From NCBI RefSeq assembly GCF_026212465.1, contig NC_080056.1, positions 19,805,227-19,869,226 of the forward strand: DNA of 64,000 nt, given 5' to 3'. Position numbers and translations under genes: made by a program. Source of the stretch: Amaranthus tricolor. Lineage: Eukaryota > Streptophyta > Magnoliopsida > Caryophyllales > Amaranthaceae. This document shows, one piece after another, positions 45,111-57,214 of this stretch (the stretch's first letter is position 1; the number at the start of each line of letters is the position of its first letter). The notes under the pieces are model-generated. The model saw nothing but the letters and a program-made list of their open reading frames with translations. It was not told the DNA's origin and did not search any database.

Positions 45111-46667
45111 GACTTTACAATCAAAAATAGATGAGCGATCCAGATCTTAAAGCACATCTTAATTATGGTGGGATCGTACGATCAAACTAATGTATAATCT
45201 AAAGGGATTAGATTAGCAAAAAATGGTTTTTCAAATGTAACAAGGTTAAGAAAAGGAATGTGTTTGGCTTAGAAGGTCTAGGTATACAAATGGAATGGTT
45301 TAATTTATAAGGGTATAATGTCGAATGGTAAAGACTGTTTTGGGTTTGACAAGGGTTTCAAGGTTTTTTGATAGAATTTAAAGGATATTCTAGAATAGGT
45401 TTGAAACACGTTTTAAAGACTCTTTTTCTGATTTTATATTTAGCAAAATAAACAAACAAACTAGGAAACACTCACTAGATTGTTATAATTCAAGGATATG
45501 CAAGCAAGGAACACTCACTTAATCTTACTAGGGTGTACTTTTAATTTGAGGAACACTCATTCGAATTATTCATAAAATTAGTATGTTTGGAACTCACCAC
45601 AAACTCACTAATTCCTTCAACGACGAGAAATAGACCTCAGTGTTGGAAAATCATTCAAAATATTTAATCACAAGTATAAGAACAAATGCATAAGACAAAG
45701 CTTTTAATTGGAATTCAGATTTGATGATGTATTATTCACGAAAATAAGACCTTTATATAATACATAAGAAAATTTTAGAATAAACCCTTCACTTGACTAC
45801 AAGAAATCAAGTGATTACATTAAAACATATTTAGAATTATATGAAACCCTTTAGAATTCTAATACTTAGGATGCTAAACAAAATCTACAACCTACTTATT
45901 GAAAGAAAAATAAACAACCATACTAATAAAAACATAAATTAAACACCTCAAATTCCAACAATTGAAAGATAATAATTCGTCCCTTTTGATGCTTGAGATT
46001 CGAAACTGTTGGTTGTTCATAGAATTCTTCTAACCCTTCGATAGTCTTCTTGAATTCCACTATTAAAGATGAAAATAGATCAGCCCCATTGAAGAAGAAT
46101 GAAAAGCCGAATGAATTCAGCCAAAATAAAGGAGAATTCAGCAAATATTCCCTTTCTGTGTAATGAATGGAATGAACTACTTGCCATATTTAACCATCGA
46201 ATAAATGAGAAAATAATACGCTCATTAATATTCCCAATTAAATATGATTTGAAGGCTGATTTTAATTGTCTATTTTAGGAAAGAACTTCAAATAAACGTT
46301 CCCTTTTATTGCATAGAAACTGTAGCTCTCTTACACCCTTAAGGACGAATTCTACTGCACTTGGAATTCATACCAAAGCCTTGATATACAAGTCAAAGCA
46401 AGACTAGTAATGAAAGGACCATGTAATACGTAAGAATCAAATGATGACTCTTCGAAGGACTTAGCTAGAAATATATCATTAGAACGTTCTTGAACCGATT
46501 TTACATCACCTACTAAGATTAAGAATATGGGTGATAGGAATATAAAACAATTCTACGATCCTACAATCCAAAAATCTGATTCCACAAGGTTAGTCTCAAT
46601 CATAAAAAAATTCTTTACTTACAGATAAATTTAAGTTGAAAAAAATACACCAATACGATTATGAATA
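45111..46667. other. AT-rich spacer, no gene supported
   Basis: A minus-strand ORF at 45923-46144 (73 codons) has no recognised motif. There is otherwise nothing to annotate up to the MITE. Confidence 0.45.
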
Positions 46668-47104
46668 GGAAAAATTATCGAGAATAATCTAATCTTTTCA
46701 TGATTTTCCTACAATAATCCCACCTATTGATTAACCATGAATAATCCGATCTTTAGAGGGTATTTTCCTAGAGTAAACCCAATAACCTAATGAATTTTTA
46801 TGTTTTTTTTAAAAAAGATACATTAAAATAAAATGTTGAAAAAAATATTTTAAAAATGTGGAAAAAAATTCTGATTTTTTTATTATTTAGAATTTTTTAC
46901 ATTATTTTTATAAAATTTTCTCTAATTTTACATTAATTTTCAGTGTACTTTTTTGGTAAATTACCTACTGTAAAAGGTCATCCGGTTACCCAAGTTTACT
47001 CTTGGCAAATGACCACTAAAGATGGGATTATTCATGGTTAATTAATAGGTGGGATTATTATAGGAAAATCATGAAAATATTGTTTTATTATAGGTAATTT
47101 TTCC
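46668..47104. mobile_element. Mutator-like MITE with about 95-bp inverted repeats
   Basis: 437 bp. The left arm (46668-46762) and right arm (about 47010-47104, inverted) share GGAAAAATTA, TTTTCATGATTTTCCTA, AATAATCCCACCTATT and AATTAACCATGAATAATCC-like blocks. Flanks ttatgaata (46659-46667) and ttatgatta (47105-47113) form a 9-bp duplication with one mismatch, as for Mutator-like elements. The centre is AT-rich and non-coding. Confidence 0.82.
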
Positions 47105-47113
47105 TTATGATTA

Positions 47114-47482
47114 TTCAAATACTTACTGATTTGCATTTCATAAACTACAATTTAAAGCATTCCTTTTAATCTATTAAAAGATGAAATCAAATAAATCTTT
47201 ACATACAACTCAAAACCTAAAGGTGAACAAAATGAATATATATGAAATATGAATGATATTAAATTATCCTTTTGCATATCAAATATCTTTAAGATCTTAC
47301 AATCCTAAAATCCAATTTTACTTTGATCCTACCCCCTTAACGATCTTAGGTAGCATCCCGATTCTAGCAACCTTGCTTTAAACCAAATTCCATTGAAAAA
47401 ACGTTTGAAATAATACTTATACTAGTATTAGTAAGATGAAAAGAGTACGAGCTTGCTGTGATGCTTTGTTTATACAATTTTG
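47114..47482. other. Upstream region of the split unknown gene
   Basis: AT-rich. No promoter element is called with confidence. An acceptor-like ggttacag at 47486-47493 suggests that the exon at 47483 may have an upstream exon. Confidence 0.4.
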
Positions 47483-47731
47483 ATGGGTTACAGGAGAGAA
47501 GGTCAACTTCATATGCTGTCATTTCCTTTTCAAATGGTTAATTTGTGTGATAAATTGAATGATAAACAAAGGAGTGTTGTGAAAGAAATTGGTTTTGAAG
47601 GATTGCTTCTGTTGAGAATTAAGATGTCTTATCATGGTATGGCTAAGTACTTTATCAACCAATATGATGTCAGTACTTCAGTTTTCATAGTCAATCAGAA
47701 CTGCAAGTACACTATAACTGAGTATCATGTC
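47483..47731 (+). pseudogene. Unknown plant gene, 5' exon part (cut by gypsy)
   Basis: Encodes MGYRREGQLHM, NDKQRSVVKEIGFEGLLLLR, MAKYFINQYDVSTSVFIVN and KYTITEYHV. The pattern (…V.E.GF.GLL.L…, …W/F.…FD….., …I.ITE.DV…GLPLG) is that of a plant-specific domain common in transposon-linked and Ulp1-associated proteins; its function is unknown to me. The reading stops where the gypsy LTR begins. Removing the element and one target copy (atgtc) gives an uninterrupted frame into 55063 (HV, then CDIFGLPL). The exon may start at the Met at 47483 or after an acceptor at 47493. Confidence 0.75.
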
Positions 47732-50700
47732 TGAAACAGTCGTATTATTAGGAGATTTCATTAGTCGTTTTTAGCGTCTAATTTTTCTTATATATTTATT
47801 CGTTACTAATTATAATTTAATTAGTGATGGTAGTAATTTGAAAACTCTATACAATGATTAGAAACTTGTTAATTCGTAACGTGATTATGAATCGTAACAA
47901 GTAACGTAAACTTTGGAGGTAAAACTTAAAGTTGAGCAACTACCCATAACAGTTCGAGAAAATTTTAATTATTACCCAAGCATATTATATAACCATTATG
48001 GGAGTAAATTAAATATTTCACACATATACAAGTGATTTTTAAACATGAAGTACAAGTTACGTAACTTGTTACATGTACAACAATTTTTACCCAAACCTTA
48101 AACTATCTTAGATAAACCTTTCTTACACCATATTAGACCAAATTGAGGATATAAATCACCTCAAATCAGCCTCCAAACAGCAGCCCCTAGCTGCCATACT
48201 AGCCCTCTTTTAGCCCCAAAACTCACTTGCACACTCCACCAAACTCTCTACCCAAAGCCCCTATTGTTCTTACCCAAAAACACCATCATAACAAGCATGC
48301 AAACATAATAAATCAAGACATATTTGCTGTCCATATTTTCAGCTCCATCAACCTTCTTTCACTCTTTATTTTACTCCTTATTTCATCCATAAGCATAGTT
48401 GAAGTTCAATCTTACAATTCCTAACAAAAACACCTTCTTTCCTCATCAAATCTCGTTCAAAAACCCATCTAAAACTTCTGAAAATTTATGTTTATAAACT
48501 CAAATCTCCCATAAAAATAATCTTCATCTTAAGAGCTTTCCATAGACACCAAACTTGAAGAAATCCACCAAGTATAGAGTAAGTTATGTTCATTTCTTTA
48601 TTCCACTAGTTTTTTTTGTTAAAACTTGTTCATGTAAAACATTTTTTTTTACATGAATCTTTCTATAAACTAAGATCATTATAAAATGAGTATTTTATCT
48701 CTAAACTAAGAAAATCATCATTTACAAATCTATAAAAATAGGCCATAATAGAAAGTAAGAATATGTATTTCTACAAACATGTAAATTTTGTTACTTAAAG
48801 GATTCAAGTAAAATTGTGGGACTTAACTAAGTATGTTGCTCAACATAATAAGTATACTCCAAATATGTTAAAATCATCACAAGTATTAGTCTAACAACTC
48901 TAACTAGGAAAACTTAAGTGCATGTTAGAAATCCAAAATTATTATTGATTTTTGGATGAATGCAATATGTTTAGTTGAAGAGTTGGAGTTGAGACTTGAA
49001 GGGCAAGGACCTGAAGTTAGAACCGCTTCTAAGAACGCGTAAGAGCTTATGGAATAATTATATAGGCTTGGAGTCGAGGTATGCACATGGGTGATTTTTA
49101 AAGGATTTAAGAACAAGTTGGGAAAGTTTGTGTATAAACTTTTTTTTAAAAAAAATAATAAAATTCCCAAAGAGAAGTTCTTAAATCTTGAAAAATGATG
49201 TCAAAATGATAAATTTGAGTATGGAATAATTTATTACATGTATTATTATTGAGGGCATCATGCATGTTGATTTTATAAATTATTGTATGTTTAAAGGCAT
49301 GTTTAACACTACTTTGTGAAAGTTATTGTGATGGAAATGATTATATGAATTTGAAAATATTTGAAATTCATTTTAAAAGAAATTTCCAGTAGCTATATGT
49401 TAAGAAATTTCTTGGATACTCTTTGTTGAGATTATTCGTTAAATTGATATTTTAATGGATTTTAAGGTGTTAAATACTCTTATTATAAAACATGGTATTA
49501 GATGAACTCTTCATCATCAAAAATAATTAATAAAAACATATTATAATGTCTCCAATAAGATTTGGCCAGAATATATTTAGTTTGGAATTTTTTTTTTTGT
49601 TTTTATGATTTTTGAATAATCGTTAAATTGTTTAACGGTAAATTGTAAAATGCTAAAATATAAAATAATTACCAAACAAAGACATATGGACTTGAAATTT
49701 TTATCACATACTCATATGGACAGTAGGTAAAATTGGTAAAATTTTAGGAAGGTTTCCTTGACATTTAAGGACCTTAATAATTTTTATTCGGTTATTAATA
49801 ATCGGTAAGTTTGAAAACGGTAAAATATAAAATAAATACTAAATGACGTCTTTTGGATATGAAACTTTTATGAGACACTTATATAAGCAGTAGGTACATG
49901 TTTAAAAATTTATATGGATTTTTGTGACCATATATGGACTTAAATAAATTTTATTCGGTTTATCGGTAAAATAATGATGTTAATTATTAAAAATACCCCA
50001 CATGATTTTTAATGGTTATTTAAAATTTTATACTCCTTAAAATAGCTTCTGGAATATCTTATAATTTTTATAATATTTTATTCGGACTCAAATAATTTTA
50101 AACCTATTTTATTCTATTTATTGATAAAATGTCTAAACAAAATAATAAAACATCATACATGAGTTTTATTACTTCAAAATAGCCTAATAAACATGTTATA
50201 TGGCTTCTGGAACTTTGTAATAATTTTATAAAATAAATTATTAATTATTTACTAATTTATCAAATTAATAGAAAATGTTTATTTATTAAAAAATGTAATA
50301 TTGTTAATTAAATTTGGGTAAAAATAGACCTATATAAAAAAATTTATAATTATATTAATAACCTACTGCATCATAGTATAAATTAAGTTTAAATTAGATG
50401 GTTTATAAATTTTACGGATTTAAGACACCATTTAAATAACGGTAAATACCCAAATTGTCGAAAATAGTTGTAAGTTCGTTATAAATTCGCATAACCAATT
50501 ATAATCTGATGGAACAACCGTAAATTCATTTTAAATAAGGTATTATAATGACTTGATTAATTTGGGCCTTGTTGGAGAATTAATATGTACTTTGTAAATC
50601 AATTATCGATTTTATTACCGGCAAAACTATCTCGTATTTAACAAAATAGTGTTTTATGAAATCTTCTGTCGTAATGATTTTATAGACTTATGAATCATAT

Positions 50701-51870
50701 TCCAGTTGTTTTGAATGAATTCCAAAACCCTTTTAAGTTATATTTACTTTAAGAAGGATTTAAACGGAACATTTTAGTGGTTTCCTTAAAAGAAATTGTA
50801 TTGAACTTTAATTAATTTTTGTTACGATGCATTTCCATACATGCTAGTGATGCCCCAATATAATACAAAGGTTATGTTTAATGATATGATTATGCTAAGC
50901 ATGTTTTACCCATGTGGGAAATATTATGATTTGATTTTGCTAAGTCGCAAATAAAGTATGTTTTGTTATGTGCAAATAAAAGATGTTTACCATATGGAAA
51001 AAGTTAATATTTTTGACTTTCAAATGCTATTAAAATTACAACATATATATTATGTACAAAAAAATATTTTAGCCTAAATGGCGGGTACATATGCCACAGC
51101 AAATGTTGTGTGTATGATTAAACGGCTAACCAATGCTGAGCGCGTATTGTTCACAATACCATTGTGTTATACTTGCCGGACATGTCGCGGATGGTAGATC
51201 GACTACCAAACGAGTCACAGGATGACTCACAGAGTACCCATGTAAACTTATGATATGAGTTTGAAATTGATTTGGATCTATTGAGATCTTATGATTTATG
51301 AAGAAAAATGAGAATTTGAAATTACTATAGAGCCATTGAACTGGATTTGAATCATAATATGATTTATCAAATGAAAAAAAAAACATATTCAATATGAATT
51401 TACTCAAAAAAAAAGATTTTAATAACTTGTTTGACGGACACCAGTGTGTTTATACTCAGCCTTTTTGCTGATACTATGCTTTGTATGTTTTTCCAATGGT
51501 TTTGTTTTTAGAGTAAACCCCTATGGCACCTTGAGGGAGAATGGATATGCGAGCGGAAGTTGAACCCGAGTTGGAGTATGACGCCCTTTTGCTTAGATCT
51601 CTTTATTGTATTTGAGAGACTATTAGTTGAGATTTAGACTAATTTAAGGATGTAATTTAAACTTTGGACTTATTTCGATTTGGTTGTAATTTTCCTATAT
51701 TTTAGATAGTTAATACTTCCGTTATATTGCTTTGGTTTGGTTCAAGTATTATACTTGAATATTGGTTTGACCTTTAAGTAACCCCTTAATTGTGTTGGCA
51801 AAAGTAAGCTTCCGCTTGATTAATACTAAATTCCAATTAGTGTTTGCCTTCATAATTCGAGGCGGTTACA
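47732..51870 (+). repeat. 5' LTR of the long-LTR gypsy element
   Basis: 4139 bp, AT-rich, with no coding. The extent is fixed by the target duplication at the left and the PBS at the right. The 49500-50650 interval has repeated ggtaaaat/ttattcgg motifs. Confidence 0.88.
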
Positions 51871-52360
51871 GTTGGTATCAGAGCCAAGGCTTTGGAAGCT
51901 TATCTAAAATATCAGGAAAATTAGAGAACGAGTTTAACTTAGAGAAGTTGAAGTTTGGAGTAACTAATGAAAGTAATTAGGAAGTGAACTTAAAATTTAG
52001 GGATTATTGGTAAAGAAAGAATTTAAGTAGTAAGTCTAACTTAAATCAGATTATTAACTAGGTACCATTAGTAAACTAGAAGTCTTAAAGGTTTCTTGTA
52101 AGCAAGTGATTGATCCAATTATGTGGCTAAGTTGCCTAAGCATGATGGTAAATTAAGTTGAGGAATCATCATTTAAAGTGTTGAAACTGCTAAACAAGTG
52201 ATCCAATGGGATGGAAATTGATGAAGTTATTAAGTCATTAAATCAATAAAGTTAAGAAAGTGTGTTATGTAAGTGCATATCTATTTGTCTTAAAGGCATA
52301 ATTATTAATTAGTTATTACCTCTTGGCAGGAACCTAGAGGAAATTGGGGAAAGAATGGAT
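51871..52360 (+). other. PBS and untranslated leader of the gypsy element
   Basis: Starts GTTGGTATCAGAGCC, complementary to the initiator-Met tRNA 3' end. The remainder is leader sequence before gag. Confidence 0.75.
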
Positions 52361-54648
52361 CCCTAAGCCCAATTGAATCTCCTAACCGAGCAACTTAGAG
52401 TCATCCAAGAGACCAATGCTCAATTAGTCCAGTTCAAAGCCAACCAACATGCTAGTGTAGATGACGAGACTAAGTTTTACAAAAGGCTTGCTACCCACAG
52501 GCCTAAGACCTACAATGGTGCTACAGATCCAGTTTTCCTTGAAGATTAGATCAATGAAACCGAGAAAATTCTTGAGGTGGTAAACTGTCCAGAAAATCTT
52601 AAAGTTAAACTTGCAGCATTTTATCTAGTGGGACCTGCAGAGCTTTGGTGGAGAGCCCTAAAAGGTGTCTCAGCTGCCTCCACATCTGCTGGTGGAGCAG
52701 CACAACCCACCAGTTGGAGATGGGAAGATTTCTTGAAGAAACTAAGGGAGAGGTTCTACCCAGCAGCTCTACAAAGACAAAAAGAATTAAAATTTCTTTA
52801 CCTGAGGCAGCATTCTCTCAGCGTTACCGAATATGCTAACAAGTTCTTGGAGTGGGCTCGATTTGCCCTAGATTATGTGCTTGATGAAAAGAAAAAGATG
52901 GATCGCTTCTACAATGGTCTCAACTTCAGCTACCAAAAGTTGATGGGTCAATATAAGTCTTTTCAAGCTATGTATGAACATGCTGTGGAGAAAGAAATGT
53001 TCTGCAAGAGAGAGGAAGATGTGAGGAAAAAGAAATCTGGAGGAGACCAGGGAGGTCAGAGCAAGAAGCCCAGAGCTGAGGGAAACTTTAAGGGGAATCA
53101 AAACCAAAACCTCAGAAATTTGCAAAACCAAAACTGCGTCAACAGCAATAAAAACCCACAAAACTCCAACCCGCTAAAAAGTCAACTGTGTGATAGATGC
53201 AAGAAATGGCACTCTAAGGGAGTCAACTGTGAGGGTAAGGATGTGTGTCTGAATTGTGGAAAACCAGGTCATTTGGCTCGAGATTGTTGGGCCAAGAACC
53301 GGGGAAACCCCGAAAATGGTGGAGCACGATACTCAGGATATCAAGGGAACCAGCGTAACAATAACTCTCAGATTTGCCTTGAATATAAAGGAGGCAATAA
53401 AGCCTCATCTTCTGGAGGCCAAGGGAACCAGCGCCAAGGAGGAGGAAAATTCTTTGACATTACTACAGCGGAGTAGCCTAGCATCTTGATTCCTAGGACA
53501 GAAGGTAAAGTCATTTCCGGATTACTGTTATTGCTTGGTAAGTTCGCCCATGTCTTATTTGATTCTGGGGCTGACAAGTCTTATGTTTCTAAGTCATTTG
53601 TGAGATCCTTGGACTGTTCTGTTAATGTATGCCCTATAATGCTTAGAGTTGACTTACCTGATGGATCAACGGTATCATGTAATACAAAGTTGATTGATTG
53701 CCCATTAGTGATCCAGGGTAAGGAGTTCCATGTAGACCTGATTGTATTTGACTTAGGAGGGTTTGATATCATTCTAGGAATTGACTGGCTAGGTAAACAC
53801 AGGGCAGTCATTGAGTGCTATGAGAGGAATGTAAAGGTTGGGAACAATCTAGAGGATCAAGTAGCTTTTAGTGATGGGACCATACCTAATATTGAGCCAG
53901 AGATGATTGAGAGGCTTACAACCTTTCCAAAGAGAGGTGGGGAAGCCCAGGTCTACCACATGAGCGAGTCAACATACAAGGAGGTCGACTTAAGCTAGAT
54001 CTTGATAGTGCGAGAATTTTCTGATGTATTCCTTGATGATCTACCTGGGTTACCTCCAAAGAGAGAGATTGATTTTCACATTGACCTAGTTCCAGGGTCA
54101 AGCCTGATTTCAAAGGCACCATATAGAATGGCACCACTTGAGTTGGCTGAACTAAAAGCCCAACTCGAGGAGTTACAAGATAAAGGGTTTATCAGAAAAA
54201 GTGTATCACCATGGGAAGCTCCAATGTTGTTTGTAAAGAAGAAAGATGGATCTTTGAGGCTGTGCATTGACTACCCGGAGCTGAACAAAATCACTATCAA
54301 GAACAAGTACCCACTTCCTAGAATTGATGATTTATTTGACCAATTGAAAGGAAACGGTGTTTTCTCTAAAATTGACCTGAGATCTGGTTACCATCAGTTG
54401 AGGATAGCGGAGGAAGGCATTCCTAAAACTGCTTTTCGCACCAGATATAGCCACTATGAGTTTAGAGTGATGCCGTTTGGGTTAACCAATGCCCCTGTAG
54501 CATTCATGGACTTGATGAATCGAACATTCCATGACTATCTTGGTAAATTTGTAGTGGTTTTCATTGATGATATCTTGGTGTACTTTAAGACTGACAAAGA
54601 TCATAAGGAGCACTTAAGATTGGTATTAACACGATTGAGGGAAAGAAG
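52355..54648 (+). pseudogene. Gypsy gag-pol, truncated in RT, several stops
   Basis: One frame read throughout: gag start MDP near 52355, LLTEQLRVIQETNAQLVQFK, RLATHRPKTYNGATDP, then LVGPAELWWRALKG, WEDFLKKLRERFYP and two-part zinc knuckle CDRCKKWHSKGVNC/CLNCGKPGHLARDC (53190-53290); protease VLFDSGADKSYVS and IILGIDWL; RT with [50 protein letters not shown] and [11 protein letters not shown]. The frame is interrupted by stops near 52374, 52547, 53474 and 53996, all TAG or TAA. RT is cut at LRERSF, just before the deletion junction at 54649. Confidence 0.9.
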
Positions 54649-55057
54649 TTTTTGCTGATACTATGCTTTGTATGTTTTTCCAATGGTTTTGTATTTAGAG
54701 TAAACCCTTATGGCACCTCGACGGAGAATGGATATGCGAGCGGAAGTTGAACCCGAGTTGGAGTATGACTCCCTTTTGCTTAGATCTCTTTATTGTATTT
54801 GAGAGACTATTAGTTTAGATTTAGACTAATTTAAGGATGTAATTTGAACTTTGGACTTATTTCGATTTGGTTGTAATTTTCCTATATTTTGGACAGTTAA
54901 GACTTCCACTATATTGCTTTGGTTTGGTTCAAGTATTATACTTGAATATTGGTTTGACCTTTAAGTAACCCCTTAATTGTGTTGGCAAAAGTAAGCTTCC
55001 GCTTGATTAATACTAAATTTCAGTTAGTGTTTGCCTTCATAATTCGAGGCAGTTACA
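54649..55057 (+). repeat. Remnant of the 3' LTR
   Basis: 409 bp, equal in length to the end of the 5' LTR (51462-51870) with a few substitutions. It joins RT at a tttttgctg stretch. Confidence 0.93.
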
Positions 55058-56254
55058 ATGTCTGCGATATTTTTGGCTTGCCGTTAACTGTTAATGATGT
55101 TATTAAACAAAGTAATTCAAATGAAGATATATCTGAGTATGATTTATTTGAGGAGTGGCAACAAAAACTAGATTATGTTGGGGCTAAGGATATATCTGCT
55201 GAACAACTACTTTCCAAAATGTTGTTGGAGTTAACTCATGGAGGTGATGATTTTAAAAGGTTTTTTATAATGTATGCTTTTATTACATTTTTGGCTCCCA
55301 ATTCACACCGAATTGTTGATCATAGTTTGCTTAAACCATTGGGTGATGTTAATGAGATAAAAAATCTTAACTGGTGTGGTTTAGTGTTTGATAGGTTTAG
55401 AAATGGGTTGGAGAGATGCCAAACAAAAAATTTGAAAAATATTCCTTCATGTCTAGCCATATTAGAAATTTGCTTTTACCATCGAGTTAGCTCTCTAGGT
55501 ATTTTTCCATCATTAAGGTTGCCCTTAATCCAACATTGGACTTATGATACTTTGGAAAAAAGGGCAACACTTGAGTTGAAGGCTAGATCCTTTGGACTGG
55601 GTGATTTCGATGGAGACACATACCCAGTTTCAAAGAAATTTAGAAAAAAATCGCATGATAATGAGGTGGAGCTAGAAGAAAATGGGATGTATCTCAAGAT
55701 CCCTATTCCCGATGGCTTGTTGGCATCTTTTGATCAAGAAATTCATGATACAGCTGGTGATGTAAGTAATATTATTTTTAACATTTAATTTTTTATAAAA
55801 ACAACCAGTAGCACATTTTAAAATATAAAGTAGCAGTTTTTTGTCTATAAAGTAACACATTTCACATAAACTTTTTGTAAGAAGTTTAAATTGAATTGTT
55901 TTTTCTTAATATATTATTTTTATTAAGGAGCTTATGGAGGAAGTTAGCAAGATGAAAAGGAACATGGAAATTGTTACTCAACATCATATATTGAGACTGT
56001 TGAAGTTAAAGGCAAAAGGCAATCAAGCGCAAGATGTCGGACAATCATCAAACTCTCCAACATTATCACAATGGTATTCAGACCCAAAAGTGATGGAGGA
56101 GATTGATGAGATTATGGACATGATAAGAGTGGTTAAAAAATGAACAGCTGACATCGACTTACCAAGCTTTGACCTGGGAATATCAAATCTTGAGAAAACA
56201 CCTTCACCAGCACCGAAGTTGACTGCCAAGAAGAGAGGAAAAAAGAAAATTTGA
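55058..56254 (+). pseudogene. Unknown plant gene, 3' exons
   Basis: Exon 55058-55761 continues the protein split at 47731 (CDIFGLPLTVNDV, EQLLSKMLLELTHGGDDFKR, FLAPNSHRIVDHSLLKPLGD, NLNWCGLVFDRF, CLAILEICFYHRV). Donor GTAAGT is at 55762 and the acceptor ttattaag ends at 55927; phase 0 is kept. Exon 55928-56254 gives ELMEEVSKMKRNMEIV, SPTLSQWYSDPKVMEEIDEI and, after an in-frame TGA at 56141-56143, TADIDLPSFDLGISNLEKTP and a basic tail KKRGKKKI before TGA at 56252-56254. The sequence after the first stop is coding-like, so that stop is probably a mutation. The basic tail could be a nuclear signal. The function is unknown; similar proteins are common beside transposons. Confidence 0.78.
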
Positions 56255-57214
56255 GTTTGTTTTTGATTCCATGTGTGATGCTTTCATCATAGAACCTTTA
56301 TGCTTTCAACACAAAACTATGATGATTCAACAAAATATTGTTATGAATGATAATCTCAACAATATTCAAGTAAACATCATCAACACAAAAACAATTGTGT
56401 TGACGTGTGATGCTTTTGTATAAAACTATGATGTTTTGTTTTTACGATGCTTGCTACTTCAAACTGTGCTGCTTTTTACAAAAAACTTTGATGCTTTCTA
56501 AATCAAATATGTGTTACATTTATTCAACACAAAATACAATACATGATACACTACCATTTCATATAAAATTTTTTGTAAGAAGTTTATATTGAACTGTTTT
56601 TTCTTATTATATTCTTTTTATAAACGTGATGCTTTCATACAATACATGATACACTACCATTTCATATGTTCTGTGTTACATTTTATAAACGTGTGATGCT
56701 TTCCACATAAAATCGTGATGTTTTCAACAAAAACTGTCATGATTTTCAACATAATATTTGTGATAAATTGAATGATAATGACATTAAAAATAAATTAGTC
56801 TACATATAACTAATTCTAACAATTACAATGTTAAAATAAACAGAGATTTGTGTAAAGGCAATTATCATCTTCATAAAATCCAATCTACTAATGTTAAAAT
56901 AAACAGAAAGTAATCTACATACTTCTAATACTAATTATTAGACTATTTCTTTAGAGAATCAATCAGAAATTAGTTTACACTCTGCAAATGCTACACAACC
57001 CCAAATATAATTGTTCTTCTAAAGCATGGATTCAATCATTTGCCACTGTATTTCATAAACAAGTCACCTGTAAGATTCAGTGAACAAAATATATATGTTA
57101 AATGTCTAAATGTGAAAAACAGAAACGTTTAATAATGAAAGTATCACTATTTATCAAAGAAAGTACCAACATAAAATTCAAGAGGTAACACTTTTTATAT
57201 CATATTGTACTTAC
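56255..57214. other. Tail-to-tail spacer with gatgctttc-type repeats
   Basis: 56270-56760 is a degenerate repeat of tgatgctttc, aacacaaaa and aaactatgatg units. 56800-57210 is plain AT-rich sequence. No gene is seen. Confidence 0.55.

Larger units (their letters stand above)
47732..55057 (+). mobile_element. Ty3/gypsy element with 4.1-kb LTR, internally deleted
   Basis: A perfect 5-bp duplication atgtc lies at 47727-47731 and 55058-55062. The complete 5' LTR is 47732-51870 (TGAAACAG…GGTTACA). The PBS GTTGGTATCAGAGCC starts at 51871. Gag-pol follows to the middle of RT, then the sequence jumps directly into the last 409 bases of the LTR (54649-55057 equals 51462-51870). The rest of pol and most of the 3' LTR are deleted. 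Very long LTRs and the gag type suggest the Tekay/Del chromovirus group (inference). Confidence 0.92.

Noticed and set aside
45923..46144. Minus-strand 73-codon ORF
   Set aside because: No recognised motif and no supporting context; length is expected by chance in AT-rich DNA.
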